From Pseudomonadota bacterium (lineage in GTDB: Bacteria > Pseudomonadota > Gammaproteobacteria > Burkholderiales > JAKAFK01), in assembly GCA_021817985.1 (NCBI GenBank), contig JAKAFK010000043.1:1-34328 (forward strand): a DNA stretch of 34,328 nt, given 5' to 3'. The notes beneath the pieces were generated by a model that saw nothing but the letters and a program-made list of their open reading frames with translations, made no database searches and was not told the DNA's origin. Of this stretch, positions 1 to 9,885 are shown in pieces. The translations under genes were made by a program, and so were the position numbers. The first letter of the stretch is position 1; every line of letters starts with the position of its first letter.

Positions 1-162
1 CCAAGCCGCCAGCAGGTATATCGGGAACGTGTCGGGGCTTCCAATATGGGTAAGTGCGGCCGCCGCGGCATCCACCGCGGGTGCGCGTACGCCGTTGAGC
101 CACTGGAACAGCGCCTGGTTGAGGCCCCCCCAGCTATAAAGCGGATTCGCGGGCGTGAGCAT
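1..162 (-). CDS. PAP2-like membrane protein, 3' part outside window (partial)
   Basis: Only the first 54 residues are visible; the frame stays open to the window edge. The ATG at 162 shares its A with the TGA stop of the DUF4337 gene upstream (TGATG), so translation is probably coupled. The visible part has an aromatic start with an N-Q-A-L-F-x-W-L-N segment, then an Ala-rich stretch and F-P-I-Y-L-L-A. This looks like the N-terminus of phosphatidic-acid-phosphatase type 2 membrane proteins, which dephosphorylate lipid or undecaprenyl pyrophosphates. The catalytic motifs lie outside the window, so the family call is tentative. That it is a real gene is better supported, by the open frame and the coupling. 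Confidence 0.5.
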   Translation of the reverse strand, partial: MLTPANPLYSWGGLNQALFQWLNGVRAPAVDAAAAALTHIGSPDTFPIYLLAAW

Positions 163-725
163 CAGACGAGCCAGAGCCCAGTGACCCACAGGATGATTCC
201 GGCGGCGGCGCTAATCCCCGCCACGGCGAAAAGCCACGCCCGCCCGGTCAACGCCGTGATGCTCGCCAGGGAAATGGCGATTTGCAGGAAGATCATGGCG
301 AGCGCCATGCTGGTATAGGGGCGGTCCAAGCGGGCGCTCTCCGCGTCGGCGTGTTCGCTGGCGGCCTCGAAGGCATCCGCCTTCGCCTTCACCTGATCCT
401 TCTGTGTCCGGTACTTGGCGATCTTCGCGGCGAACGGTTTCGCCCGCTCAGGGGGCAAGAGTTCCACTGCCAGTTCCATCACGTGCTCCTTTGTGCTTAC
501 GGCCTGGTAGTAGTTCCACTGATCGGTTGCTTGCGCCTTCTTGAGGACCGACTCATTCTTGTACAGTAGCGCCTCGTGCATCAGGCGGCTGCCCTGGTAG
601 CCGACGATGGCGCCCAGTGTGGCGAGCAGTGCCGTGAAGATGGCGACCCATTGGGCGAGGGTGTGGTGGGGGTGGGCGCCATGGGGAAGGTCATGGCTGG
701 GGTCATGCAGTTTTGCGTGACTCAT
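162..725 (-). CDS. DUF4337 family membrane protein
   Basis: A 187-residue protein. The N-terminus is His-rich (about residues 5-22). A membrane helix follows (about 25-45), then a charged, coiled-coil-like middle containing the family-typical segment Y-K-N-E-S...Q-W-N-Y-Y-Q (about 55-75), and two C-terminal membrane helices (about 140-185). This matches DUF4337 proteins, whose function is unknown. I chose the ATG at 725 because a GGAG Shine-Dalgarno sits just upstream; an in-frame start further upstream would add 44 residues unlike the family. It appears to be first in a two-gene unit with the PAP2-like gene. The His-rich tail might bind metal, but that is speculation. Confidence 0.8.
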   Translation of the reverse strand: MSHAKLHDPSHDLPHGAHPHHTLAQWVAIFTALLATLGAIVGYQGSRLMHEALLYKNESVLKKAQATDQWNYYQAVSTKEHVMELAVELLPPERAKPFAAKIAKYRTQKDQVKAKADAFEAASEHADAESARLDRPYTSMALAMIFLQIAISLASITALTGRAWLFAVAGISAAAGIILWVTGLWLV

Positions 726-1077
726 GTGCGCTCCAAGAAAAACGTCTGGGATCTCCTGGAATGATACTGGAAGAAAGGTACGGCAGGTGAGGGGCGGCGA
801 CCCGTCAATGGCCTCAAGCGCCCCCAGCCCTGCCAAGCCATGCCGGGCTGCGGGCATTCAGGCGGAGCCCCTCGCTCGATGCACCCTTCAACGGGCACCA
901 AGGCCGCCGCAACTGTGCGGGTGAATATCTCACAAAGTATAACGAGGTCGTAATATCTGATGATATGATGTTCTGAGCTTTGGTGATGGCGCGATGCGCG
1001 CGGGCCATGGGCCCGAATGCGTATTCGTTGGGAAAACATGCGTTTCGGTGCCGGCGAGAAGCCTCGAGAACAGGGCG
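726..1077. other. Intergenic region between divergent genes
   Basis: This 352-base spacer separates the DUF4337 gene (minus strand) from the HD-GYP gene (plus strand). Most of it is GC-rich without a convincing frame. The exception is an AT-rich patch at about 925-985, which contains TATGAT (964-969) as a possible -10 for the HD-GYP gene and, on the minus strand, TATACT as a possible -10 for the DUF4337 gene. Neither has a good -35, so these are weak calls. Confidence 0.35.
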
Positions 1078-2094
1078 ATGAAAAGAAACGTTCCGATTGA
1101 CGAGTTGTGCCTGGGTCATTTCGTCGATCTGTCCCATGCCTGGCTGGATCATCCGTTTCTGCGCAGCAAGTTCCGCGTGAGCTCGCAGGAGCAAATCGCA
1201 AAGATGCGCCGACACGGCATGCGCGAGGTCCTCGTCGACTTCGACAAAAGCGACCTGCCGCGCCAGCCCGATTCCATCGCGGAGCTCGCGTATGTCAGCC
1301 ATAACGATACGTCGGCCGATCCCAAGGATCAGGCACCACCGCCGGCATGGAACCCGGACAACTTGGTGCCGCAGGAATTGGGCGTGGTGCTGCACGATCG
1401 GCGCATCTCGGGGGAAGGCAAGGCACGCGCGGTCTATCGCCATAGCGTGAAGATGATGGAGCGGTTGCTGGAGGCGCCGACCGCCCAGAATATCAGGGCG
1501 TGCAAATCGGCCATTTTTTCCGTGACCGATATGATCCTCACCGACGATCAAACGGCATCTGCCCTATTGCGCATCACGCAGCACGATTTCTACACCTATA
1601 CGCACTCGGTCAACGTCGGCGTCAGCGCGTTGATGCTGGCCAAGGCCCTCTTCGGTCAGTCCGACGCGCACAACCTGCATGAACTGGGTGCGGGATTTTT
1701 TCTGCACGATCTTGGCAAAGTCCAGGTTGATCCGGGAATCATCAACAAGCCGGCAAAGCTCACGGAAGCGGAGATGCGCCGGATGCGCATCCATCCTTAC
1801 CAGGGCTACAAGCTGCTGCAGGGGGCCGACGCGCTTTCCGAGGAGTGCCGCGTCATCGTGATGGAGCATCACGAGTTGATGGACGGCAACGGCTATCCGA
1901 GGCGCCTGGGCGGCGAGGAAATCCACATTTACAGCCGAATCTGCTGCATTGCCGACGTGTTTGACGCGCTCACGGCGGAGCGCTCCTACAAGAAGGCCAT
2001 GACACCCTTTGACGCGCTGACGTTGATGCGCGACAAGATGCAGGCTCATTTCGACCGGCGGCTATTCGGTGCCTTCGTGCGGCTCCATGCCTGA
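1078..2094 (+). CDS. HD-GYP domain c-di-GMP phosphodiesterase
   Basis: A 338-residue cytoplasmic protein. The N-terminal ~100 residues look like the DUF3391 domain that often precedes HD-GYP, beginning M-K-R-N-V-P-I-D-E-L. The HD-GYP domain covers about residues 140-335. Visible metal and substrate motifs are Y-T-H-S-V-N (about 174), H-D-L-G-K (210-214) and H-H-E-x-x-D-G-N-G-Y-P (264-274). HD-GYP enzymes hydrolyse cyclic di-GMP to GMP or pGpG, which lowers biofilm formation and raises motility. All key residues appear present, so it should be active. The start at 1078 fits the family; an upstream in-frame ATG at 994 would add an unrelated extension. The C-terminus after the domain is short. 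No operon partner is evident. Confidence 0.88.
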   Translation: MKRNVPIDELCLGHFVDLSHAWLDHPFLRSKFRVSSQEQIAKMRRHGMREVLVDFDKSDLPRQPDSIAELAYVSHNDTSADPKDQAPPPAWNPDNLVPQELGVVLHDRRISGEGKARAVYRHSVKMMERLLEAPTAQNIRACKSAIFSVTDMILTDDQTASALLRITQHDFYTYTHSVNVGVSALMLAKALFGQSDAHNLHELGAGFFLHDLGKVQVDPGIINKPAKLTEAEMRRMRIHPYQGYKLLQGADALSEECRVIVMEHHELMDGNGYPRRLGGEEIHIYSRICCIADVFDALTAERSYKKAMTPFDALTLMRDKMQAHFDRRLFGAFVRLHA

Positions 2095-2251
2095 AGCGCG
2101 TCATTCTGGCAAGCGCCAAGGCTCGCAATCGGCCACCCGTAGAGCGGGAGGCCGTCGTCTCGTGCCCTACTGAGCTCAGGAAATCACGGGGCTCGCGGTG
2201 CGGCTGGCTCCTCGGATGGCGTACATGCGCCTCCTGAAAGTGCTCCGGGAC

Positions 2252-2277
2252 TGACCGCGCCCGGTCGTTCTTTTTTT
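2252..2277 (+). terminator. Rho-independent terminator
   Basis: GACCG (2253-2257), a four-base loop CGCC, and CGGTC (2262-2266) form a short GC-rich stem, followed by GTTC and seven T residues (2271-2277). It lies 160 bases after the HD-GYP stop and just before phosphoketolase. The end of the T-tract overlaps the -35 box of the next promoter. Confidence 0.65.
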
Positions 2278-2304
2278 GACACCCGGCCCGGTGTTTCATA
2301 AAGT
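2276..2304 (+). promoter_or_regulatory. Sigma-70-type promoter for phosphoketolase
   Basis: A perfect -35 box TTGACA (2276-2281) is followed by a 17-base spacer and TAAAGT (2299-2304, 4 of 6 matches). Transcription would begin near 2311, giving a leader of about 95 bases before the ATG at 2405. Its -35 box uses the last two T residues of the upstream terminator. Confidence 0.5.
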
Positions 2305-2404
2305 GGGGGATGACCCCTGGAGCGTCATCTCGAGGCCCCATATCGCAGCCACGATGGGTGCCATGCTTGAATTTGCCCGCAATCATTTGCGTCAGGAGAT
2401 GGGA

Positions 2405-4780
2405 ATGGAAAGCTCAGAGAAAACGGACGCGGTGCCTCTGTCACCGGAGGAACTCCACGCCGTCGATGCCTATTGGCGGGCGGCCAACTATCTCTCGGTC
2501 GGCCAGATCTACCTGCTCGACAACCCCCTGCTTCGGGAGCCGCTCACGCTGGCGCATATCAAGCCCCGTTTGCTGGGGCATTGGGGAACGACGCCCGGTC
2601 TTAATTTCTTGTACGTGCATCTCAATCGCGTGATCAAGGCGCATGACGCCAACATGATTTTCGTGGCGGGCCCCGGGCATGGCGGACCGGCCTTGGTGGC
2701 CAATACCTGGCTCGAGGGGAGCTACAGCGAGCTCTATCCCAACATCGCGCAAGACGAAGACGGCATGCGGCACCTCTTCAGGCAGTTTTCGTTTCCGGGT
2801 GGCGTGGGCAGCCATGCCACGCCCGAGACACCGGGCTCCATCCATGAAGGGGGCGAGCTGGGCTATTCGATGTCTCACGCGTTCGGAGCGGCCTTCGACA
2901 ACCCGGATCTCGTCGTCGCCTGCGTCGTCGGCGACGGCGAGGCCGAAACCGGTCCGCTCGCGACCTCCTGGCATTCCAACAAATTTCTCAATCCGGCTCG
3001 GGATGGGGCCGTGCTCCCGATACTCCACCTGAATGGCTACAAGATCGCCAATCCCACCTTGCTGGCACGGATGCCCCGCGCACAGCTCTTGAGCCTGTTC
3101 GAGGGGTACGGATATCGTCCTCACGTCGTGGAAGGATCGGATCCGCGCCAGATGCACCAGAAAATGGCCGCCACGCTCGACGAGGTCATGGGCGAGATCC
3201 GCTCGATTCAGCGTGTGGCGAGAGAAACTGGAGATCTTGCCCAGCCCGTATGGCCGATGATCATCCTGATCTCCCCCAAGGGATGGACCGGCCCCAAGGA
3301 GGTCGACGGGAAGAAGGCTGAAGGGTTCTGGCGTTCGCATCAGGTGCCCTTCGCCAGCATGACGCCCGACCACCTGGCGCTGCTCGATGGTTGGATGAGG
3401 AGCTATCGGCCCGATGAGCTGTTCGATGCGCACGGCGCACCGATCGAGCTGCTGCGCGCGCTTCCGCCGGCCGGGACGCGCCGCATGGGGCTCAACCCAT
3501 ACGCCAATGGGGGGCTTTTGCTGCGTGAGTTGCGCCTGCCGGAGTTCCGCGAGTATGCCGTTGATGTCCCGGAGCCAGGGAGCATCGATGCCGAGGGAAC
3601 GCGCGTGATGGGGCGGTTGCTGCGCGATGTCATGCGGTTGAACGAAGATCGGGGGAATTTCCGGGTATTCGGGCCTGACGAGACGGCATCGAACCGCCTC
3701 GATGCGCTGTTCGAGGTCACCGAGCGGGCCTGGATGCCGAAGCGCTTGCCGGAGGACGAGCATCTGGCGCCGGATGGGCGGGTGATGGAGATCCTCTCCG
3801 AGCATACCTGCCAAGGCTGGCTCGAGGGCTACCTGCTGACCGGCCGCCATGGCTTGTTTTCCTGCTATGAGGCGTTCATCCACATCGTCGATTCCATGTT
3901 CAACCAGCATGCGAAGTGGCTCAAGATCAGCAAGGAGGTCCCTTGGCGCCACTCGATCGCCTCCTTGAACTATCTGTTGACCTCCCATGTCTGGCGCCAG
4001 GATCACAATGGCTTCTCGCATCAGGATCCCGGATTCGTCGATCATGTCGTCAACAAGAAAGCGGATATCATCCGCGTCTATCTGCCGCCCGACGCCAATA
4101 CGCTTCTCTATGTGACCGACCGGTGCCTGCGCTCGCGCGATCTCATCAACGTGATCGTCGCCGGGAAGCAGCCGGAGCTGCAGTGGCTGGACATGGAGGC
4201 AGCGATCAAGCATTGCACGGCCGGCGTCGGCATATGGGATTGGGCGAGCAACGATCAGGGCAGCGAGCCCGACGTCGTGATGGCGGCGGCCGGCGACGTG
4301 GCGACGCTGGAGACGTTGGCCGCCGTCAAGATTTTGCGGGAGCATCTGCCGGAGCTCAAGGTGCGTGTCGTCAACGTCGTCGACCTGATGACTCTGCAGC
4401 CGCACGAGGAGCATCCGCACGGCCTGTCGGACCGGGAATTCGAGACCTTGTTCACCAGCAACAAGCCGATTATTTTTGCCTACCACGGCTATCCCTGGCT
4501 GATCCACCGCCTGACCTACCGACGCCCTAACCACGATTCCATGCATGTGCGCGGCTATAAGGAGGAGGGAACGACGACGACGCCTTTCGACATGTGCGTG
4601 CGCAACGACCTCGACCGCTTCCACCTGGTAGCCGACGTGATTGATCGGGTTCCGCAGCTCGGCTACCGCGCGGCCTATCTCAAACTGTACGTGCGGGACA
4701 AGCTGATTGAGCACAAGGAGTATATCGCGCGCCACGGCGAAGATATGCCGGAGATCAGCCAGTGGCACTGGCCTGCATGA
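2405..4780 (+). CDS. xfp: Phosphoketolase (xylulose-5-P/fructose-6-P)
   Basis: A 791-residue thiamine-diphosphate enzyme of the usual length for the family. It splits xylulose 5-phosphate (and often fructose 6-phosphate) with phosphate into acetyl phosphate and an aldose phosphate. Family landmarks are the N-terminal [10 protein letters not shown] segment, GPGHGGP (about 89-95) and the ThDP/Mg site GDGEAETGP (about 176-184) with N-G-Y-K-I about 30 residues later. The XFP N, middle and C domains all look complete. I chose the ATG at 2405 because AGGAG (2394-2398) lies six bases upstream; longer in-frame starts add an atypical leader. It is a single-gene unit with its own promoter and terminator junction. 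In an autotroph it could shunt Calvin-cycle sugars to acetyl phosphate, but that role is inference. Confidence 0.96.
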   Translation: MESSEKTDAVPLSPEELHAVDAYWRAANYLSVGQIYLLDNPLLREPLTLAHIKPRLLGHWGTTPGLNFLYVHLNRVIKAHDANMIFVAGPGHGGPALVANTWLEGSYSELYPNIAQDEDGMRHLFRQFSFPGGVGSHATPETPGSIHEGGELGYSMSHAFGAAFDNPDLVVACVVGDGEAETGPLATSWHSNKFLNPARDGAVLPILHLNGYKIANPTLLARMPRAQLLSLFEGYGYRPHVVEGSDPRQMHQKMAATLDEVMGEIRSIQRVARETGDLAQPVWPMIILISPKGWTGPKEVDGKKAEGFWRSHQVPFASMTPDHLALLDGWMRSYRPDELFDAHGAPIELLRALPPAGTRRMGLNPYANGGLLLRELRLPEFREYAVDVPEPGSIDAEGTRVMGRLLRDVMRLNEDRGNFRVFGPDETASNRLDALFEVTERAWMPKRLPEDEHLAPDGRVMEILSEHTCQGWLEGYLLTGRHGLFSCYEAFIHIVDSMFNQHAKWLKISKEVPWRHSIASLNYLLTSHVWRQDHNGFSHQDPGFVDHVVNKKADIIRVYLPPDANTLLYVTDRCLRSRDLINVIVAGKQPELQWLDMEAAIKHCTAGVGIWDWASNDQGSEPDVVMAAAGDVATLETLAAVKILREHLPELKVRVVNVVDLMTLQPHEEHPHGLSDREFETLFTSNKPIIFAYHGYPWLIHRLTYRRPNHDSMHVRGYKEEGTTTTPFDMCVRNDLDRFHLVADVIDRVPQLGYRAAYLKLYVRDKLIEHKEYIARHGEDMPEISQWHWPA

Positions 4781-4794
4781 CGCGCGTGCGCGAT

Positions 4795-4817
4795 CTGGCC
4801 GGGTTGTATGCGGCCAG
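4795..4817. terminator. Hairpin between convergent genes
   Basis: CTGGCCG (4795-4801) and CGGCCAG (4811-4817) form a perfect 7-bp stem with a 9-base loop. It sits between the phosphoketolase stop and the stop of the convergent trhP gene. There is no T-tract on either strand, so it is only a candidate bidirectional terminator or mRNA end stabiliser. Confidence 0.35.
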
Positions 4818-4843
4818 GCGGAACGTCGATGGGCAAGTCTGGG

Positions 4844-6217
4844 TCAGGCGCCCTCGGTGGGGCTGCGCGTCATCCCCGGGAGATGCTTTTCCGGGGGCGC
4901 GGTCAGGCGGATGACGAGTCCGTCCTCAAGCGCGTGATCGAGAGGAATCCGGACGCGATATCCGCTTCCGGGCGCTTCCGAGACAGGCGAGCGGTCCTCG
5001 TCCGTCATGTGGGTGAGCTGGAAGCGCCGGTTGCCGGATGGATGCATGATCTCCAGCCAGTCGCCCACCTGGAAGCGATTTTTGACCCAAACCAGACTCA
5101 GCCCGGTCGCCGCGTCGTGAGCGACAATGTCGCCGACGTATTGGGCCTGGTGGCTTTCTGAGTGGCCCTGCAGATAATTCTGGTGGACCTCCGGCGCGTG
5201 ACGGTCGAAGAAGCCCGCCGTATAGCCGCGTGAAGCGAGGCTTTCGAGGTCGCTGAGGCCGCGCGGGTCGAAAGGACGCCCTTGGGCGGCGTCGTCGATT
5301 GCCCTGCGGTAGACCTGGGCGGTGCGCGCCACGTAGTAGGTCGACTTGGTGCGTCCTTCGATCTTGAGCGAGTCGATGCCCAGCTTTACGAGCCGCTCCA
5401 CATGTTCGGCTCCCCGAAGGTCTTTCGAATTCAGAATATAGGTTCCATGTTCGTCCTCTATGATGGGCATGAGCTGTCGGGGGCGGCCGGCCTCTTCGAG
5501 GAGGTACAGGCCGTCCGCGAGGGGGTGGCGAACGGTGCCGTCGCTGCCTATCGCGGCCGCGGGGCGGCGGTCGAGGGGGCCGGAGGCGTCTTCTTGCCCG
5601 GGGTGCAGCGTATATTCCCAGCGGCATGAGTTGGTGCAGGTGCCCTGGTTGGCATCGCGGTGGTTGAAATAGCCGGACAGCAGGCAGCGCCCGGAATAAG
5701 CGATGCAAAGGGCACCATGGATGAACACTTCGAGTTCCATATCCGGGCACTGTTGCCGGATTTCCTCGATCTCGTTCAACGAGAGCTCGCGCGAGAGGAT
5801 GACGCGCGTGAGCCCGACCGCCTGCCAGAATTTCACCGCCGCATGGTTGACCGTGTTCGCCTGCACGGACAAATGGATCGGCATCCCGGGCCAGCGCTCC
5901 CGCACGAGCCCGATGAGCCCCGGATCCGCCATGATGAGGGCGTCGGGGCTACGCTCGATGACCGCTTCCATGTCGCGCAGGTAGGTCTTGACCTTCGCGT
6001 TGTGAGCCAGAAGATTGCTCGCGACGTAAAACTTCTTGCCCAGGGCGTGGGCGTGCTCGATCCCGGCGGCCAGCTGTTCGAGCTGGAATTCGTTGTTGCG
6101 CGCCCGCAAGGAGTACCGGGGCTGCCCGGCATAGACCGCGTCGGCGCCGAAGAGGAAGGCGTAGCGCAGCTTCTCGAGATTGCCGGCAGGCAGCAGGAGT
6201 TCAGGCTTATGTCGCAT
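4844..6217 (-). CDS. trhP: U32 family tRNA hydroxylation protein TrhP (YegQ)
   Basis: A 457-residue protein of the peptidase-U32 family, YegQ/TrhP branch. In E. coli TrhP is needed, with prephenate-derived chemistry, for 5-hydroxyuridine at tRNA position 34; the old protease label is not well supported. Motifs are the N-terminal P-E-L-L-L-P-A-G-N-L-E-K-L, G-A-D-A-V-Y-A-G, and E-V-F-I-H-G-A-L-C-I-A-Y-S-G-R-C-L-L-S followed by N-Q-G-T-C-T-N-S-C-R-W. This Cys-rich core is typical of the family and may bind an Fe-S cluster. The start at 6217 fits the conserved N-terminus; a longer frame upstream does not. The gene is transcribed divergently from dnaE, with a 109-base spacer. Confidence 0.9.
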   Translation of the reverse strand: MRHKPELLLPAGNLEKLRYAFLFGADAVYAGQPRYSLRARNNEFQLEQLAAGIEHAHALGKKFYVASNLLAHNAKVKTYLRDMEAVIERSPDALIMADPGLIGLVRERWPGMPIHLSVQANTVNHAAVKFWQAVGLTRVILSRELSLNEIEEIRQQCPDMELEVFIHGALCIAYSGRCLLSGYFNHRDANQGTCTNSCRWEYTLHPGQEDASGPLDRRPAAAIGSDGTVRHPLADGLYLLEEAGRPRQLMPIIEDEHGTYILNSKDLRGAEHVERLVKLGIDSLKIEGRTKSTYYVARTAQVYRRAIDDAAQGRPFDPRGLSDLESLASRGYTAGFFDRHAPEVHQNYLQGHSESHQAQYVGDIVAHDAATGLSLVWVKNRFQVGDWLEIMHPSGNRRFQLTHMTDEDRSPVSEAPGSGYRVRIPLDHALEDGLVIRLTAPPEKHLPGMTRSPTEGA

Positions 6218-6326
6218 GGTGGTAAACTGCGCGAATGGGCGTGCTTGCGGAACTGGCTTTCGCGAGTGGCGCGCCGAAGGCCGCCAGTGGCCGCGCCCAT
6301 CCCTCAAAAACCGTCATCATAACATC

Positions 6327-9300
6327 ATGCCGTGCCCTTCCTTCGTGCATCTGAGGCTTCACAGCGAATATTCCGTCGTCGACGGCATCGTGCGTATTGA
6401 CGACGCGGTGGCGTGTGCGAAGGACGACGGGATGCCCGCACTCGCCCTCACCGATCTGGGCAATCTATTCGGGATGGTGAAGTTCTATGAGGCGGCCCGC
6501 TCGCAGGGCATCAAGCCCATCGTCGGGTGCGATGCGTGGATCGAGGAGGAGGGGGCCCGCGAATCGCATGCTCGCGTGCTGCTCCTGTGCCAGTCGCGTG
6601 ACGGCTACCGGCGGTTGTGCGAGCTCCTCTCGCGCGCCTATCGAGGCAATCAGCGGCACGGCCGGGCTTACCTTTGCAAAGGCTGGTTGCGCGAAGGAGG
6701 GACGGAGGGGTTGATTGCCCTGTCCGGCGCGCATATGGGCGATATCGGCATCGCCTTGGCGGCCGAAAACGCCGATGAGGCGATGCGCCTGGCGGAGGGC
6801 TGGCGCACGCTTTTCCCGGGCCGTTTCTACATCGAGCTGCAGCGTCCAGGCACGGGTCAAGCGGAGGCTTATATACGGCAGGCGGTGCGGCTAGCCAACG
6901 AAACGGGGCTCCCCGTCGTGGCGACGCATCCGATTCAGTTTCTCAACCGCGATGATCACAAGGCCCACGAAGCGCGGGTGTGCATCGCGGAAGGGGCGAT
7001 CCTGGGGGATCCGCGCAGGCCCCGTGTCTTTACCGAAGAGCAATATTTCAAGAGCGCGCAGGAGATGGCGGTCCTGTTTCAGGACCTTCCCCAGGCCCTG
7101 GAAAACAGCGTCGAGATCGCCAAGCGCTGCAATCTGACGGTGGAGCTCGGGAAGAGCAAGCTGCCGCTGTTTCCGACCCCAGAGGGCATCACTCTTGACG
7201 ACTACCTGTGCCTGCGTGCGCACGAGGGGTTGACTGGGCGGCTCGAGACGTTGTACCCGGATGCGTCGGTGCGCGAGGAGAAACGGCCGATCTATGAGGA
7301 AAGGCTCAAGTTCGAGACCGACACCATCTTGCAGATGGGCTTCTCCGGGTACTTCCTGATCGTCGCGGACTTCATCAACTGGGCCAAGAAAAATGGCGTT
7401 CCTGTCGGGCCGGGGCGGGGGTCTGGTGCGGGATCCCTGGTCGCTTATTCCATCGGGATCACCGATCTCGATCCTTTGCGTTACGACTTGCTGTTCGAGC
7501 GATTCCTCAATCCCGAGCGCGTATCGATGCCCGACTTCGACGTCGACTTCTGCCAGGATGGGCGCGAGCGCGTGATCGACTACGTGAAGCAGGCCTATGG
7601 GGCGGAGAGCGTGTCTCAGATCGCCACCTTCGGCACTCTCGGGTCGAAGTCGGTGATCCGGGATGTGGGACGTGTTCTCGACATGCCCTACAGCTTTTGC
7701 GACCTGTTGTCCAAGCTCGTGCCCATGGAAGGGGTAAAGCCGGTTTCGCTCCAGAAGGCGCTGGAGCTCGAGCCGCAGCTCAGGGAGCGCTACGAGCGCG
7801 AGGAAGAGGTGCGGGAACTCTTCGATCTCGCCGAGAAGCTTGAGGAATTGACCCGCAACATCGGCATGCACGCGGGCGGCGTCCTGATCGCGCCGGGGAA
7901 GATCACCGACTTCTGTCCGGTCTATTGCGCGCAGGGCACGGACTCGGTGGTGAGTCAGTTCGACAAGGACGACGTCGAGCAGGCCGGCCTGGTGAAGTTC
8001 GACTTTCTTGGACTGCGTACGCTCACGATCATCGACTGGGCCGTCCGCCATGTCCGCGATCTCGAGCGTGCGGCGACGGGTGCCGAGTGCGCGTTCGACG
8101 TCGATCATCTGCCGTTGGACGACGTCAGGACCTACGACCTGCTCAAGGCATGCAACACCACGGCCGTGTTCCAGCTGGAATCGCGCGGCATGAAGGATCT
8201 CATCCGTCGCCTGCAGCCGGACTGCTTCGACGACATCGTGGCGCTGGTCGCGCTTTTCCGTCCGGGTCCGCTGGGCTCCGGCATGGTGGACGACTTCATC
8301 AACCGGAAGCATGGCAAGGCGCGGGTGGACTATCTGCACCCCAAGCTCGAGGCGGTCCTCAAACCGACCTACGGCGTGATCGTCTATCAGGAACAAGTGA
8401 TGCAGATCGCGCAGATCCTGGGCGGCTACTCGCTGGGGGGCGCCGATTTGCTGCGGCGCGCGATGGGCAAGAAGAAGGCGGAGGAGATGGCCAAGCACCG
8501 TGGCATCTTCGTCGGGGGGGCGGTGAAGGGGGGCGTGGAGGCGAAGCAGGCCGAGCATCTGTTCGACCTGATGGAGAAATTCGCCGAATACGGCTTCAAC
8601 AAGTCGCACTCGGCGGCCTATGCCCTCGTGGCCTATCAGACGGCCTATCTCAAGGCGCACCATCCGGCGGCATTCATGGCCGCCACGCTGTCGTCCGACA
8701 TGGATGACACGGACAAGGTGCAGGTGGCGTACGAGGACTGCGTCGCTCATGGCCTGACCCTGCTCGCGCCCGATGTCAACGTCAGCGGCTACCGCTTTGT
8801 GCCCGTCGGGCCCGAGGCGATCCGCTATGGGCTCGGCGCCGTCAAGGGGACGGGAGAGGCGGCGATCGAGGCGATCGTCAAGGCACGAGAGGCCGGCGGG
8901 CCCTTCAAGGATCTCTTCGACCTGTGCCGGCGCGTGGACAAGCGCTTGGTGAACCGGCGTGTGCTGGAATCCTTGATTCGCGCAGGCGCCTTGGACGGGC
9001 TTGACGATCACAGGGCGCGCCTTCTGGCCTCTGTCGGCGTGGCGTTGGAGTGTGCGGAACAGGACAGCCGCAACGCCAATCAGGCGAGCCTCTTCAACTT
9101 GCTTGGGGACGAGGACGTCGGCAAGGTCGCGTTGGTCGATGTGCCGCGCTGGTCGGAAAAGGATCGCCTGCTCCATGAGAAGCTGAGCCTGGGCTTCTAT
9201 TTCAGCGGGCATCCCTACACGGCGTATGGCGAGGAGCTTCGCCCCTTCGTGAAAACACGCCTCAGCGCCATTGCTCCGCAACAACAGCCCGTGGTGCTCG

Positions 9301-9779
9301 CCGGCGTGATTTATGCGATCCGGACCCAGATGACGCGCAGGGGCAAGATGGCGTTCGTCGCGCTGGACGATGCCTCCTCCCAGGTGGAAGTCGCCGTGTT
9401 CAACGAGCTGTTCGAGGCCCACCGGGACTGCCTCAAGGAGGACCAGCTTCTGGTCGTCGAAGGGAAGGTGTCCAAGGATGACTATTCGGGCGGATTGCGC
9501 GTCACGGCGGATAAGCTGTACGACTTGGCCGGCGCACGCAGCCATTTTGCCAAAGCGGTGCGCCTGACCTGCAACGGCGGTTCCAGAGGGGACAAGCTCC
9601 AGGAGATCCTGGCGCCATATCGCAACGGGCCCTGCCCGGTTGTCGTCGCCTACCGCAACGGCCGGGCGCGTTGCGAGATCGAGCTCGGCGAATCCTGGCG
9701 GGTGCATCTGCACGACGACCTGCTCAGGTCGCTCCAGGACTGGCTGTCTGCGGACAATGTCGCCATCGACTACTCCTGA
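6327..9779 (+). CDS. dnaE: DNA polymerase III alpha subunit
   Basis: A 1150-residue replicative polymerase catalytic subunit, full length for the DnaE1 class. The N-terminal PHP domain begins F-V-H-L-R-L-H-S-E-Y. The polymerase core has G-P-G-R-G-S-G-A-G-S (about 360-370) and the catalytic Asp motif P-D-F-D-V-D-F (about 402-408), with a third Asp probably in V-K-F-D-F-L-G-L. A helix-hairpin-helix region, an OB-fold and a C-terminal tau-binding region follow. The start at 6327 fits the conserved N-terminus, but no clear Shine-Dalgarno precedes it, so initiation may be weak or near-leaderless. The usual lpxAB-rnhB neighbourhood is absent. The end is followed by GC-rich potential stems without a T-tract. 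Confidence 0.97.
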   Translation: MPCPSFVHLRLHSEYSVVDGIVRIDDAVACAKDDGMPALALTDLGNLFGMVKFYEAARSQGIKPIVGCDAWIEEEGARESHARVLLLCQSRDGYRRLCELLSRAYRGNQRHGRAYLCKGWLREGGTEGLIALSGAHMGDIGIALAAENADEAMRLAEGWRTLFPGRFYIELQRPGTGQAEAYIRQAVRLANETGLPVVATHPIQFLNRDDHKAHEARVCIAEGAILGDPRRPRVFTEEQYFKSAQEMAVLFQDLPQALENSVEIAKRCNLTVELGKSKLPLFPTPEGITLDDYLCLRAHEGLTGRLETLYPDASVREEKRPIYEERLKFETDTILQMGFSGYFLIVADFINWAKKNGVPVGPGRGSGAGSLVAYSIGITDLDPLRYDLLFERFLNPERVSMPDFDVDFCQDGRERVIDYVKQAYGAESVSQIATFGTLGSKSVIRDVGRVLDMPYSFCDLLSKLVPMEGVKPVSLQKALELEPQLRERYEREEEVRELFDLAEKLEELTRNIGMHAGGVLIAPGKITDFCPVYCAQGTDSVVSQFDKDDVEQAGLVKFDFLGLRTLTIIDWAVRHVRDLERAATGAECAFDVDHLPLDDVRTYDLLKACNTTAVFQLESRGMKDLIRRLQPDCFDDIVALVALFRPGPLGSGMVDDFINRKHGKARVDYLHPKLEAVLKPTYGVIVYQEQVMQIAQILGGYSLGGADLLRRAMGKKKAEEMAKHRGIFVGGAVKGGVEAKQAEHLFDLMEKFAEYGFNKSHSAAYALVAYQTAYLKAHHPAAFMAATLSSDMDDTDKVQVAYEDCVAHGLTLLAPDVNVSGYRFVPVGPEAIRYGLGAVKGTGEAAIEAIVKAREAGGPFKDLFDLCRRVDKRLVNRRVLESLIRAGALDGLDDHRARLLASVGVALECAEQDSRNANQASLFNLLGDEDVGKVALVDVPRWSEKDRLLHEKLSLGFYFSGHPYTAYGEELRPFVKTRLSAIAPQQQPVVLAGVIYAIRTQMTRRGKMAFVALDDASSQVEVAVFNELFEAHRDCLKEDQLLVVEGKVSKDDYSGGLRVTADKLYDLAGARSHFAKAVRLTCNGGSRGDKLQEILAPYRNGPCPVVVAYRNGRARCEIELGESWRVHLHDDLLRSLQDWLSADNVAIDYS

Positions 9780-9885
9780 GGCCTGCGCCGCGAGCCCCGG
9801 ATGGGGCCGCGGCAGAAGGCGCGGCGGCCGGTCGCGCTTTCTGCGGGACTCTCGCCGTGCCCGGCGCATGGGGTGCGAAAGGTGT

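Noticed and set aside
2441-4768. Very long open frame antisense to phosphoketolase
   Set aside because: GC-rich coding DNA leaves the opposite strand open; the translation is His/Arg/Val-rich and resembles no family.
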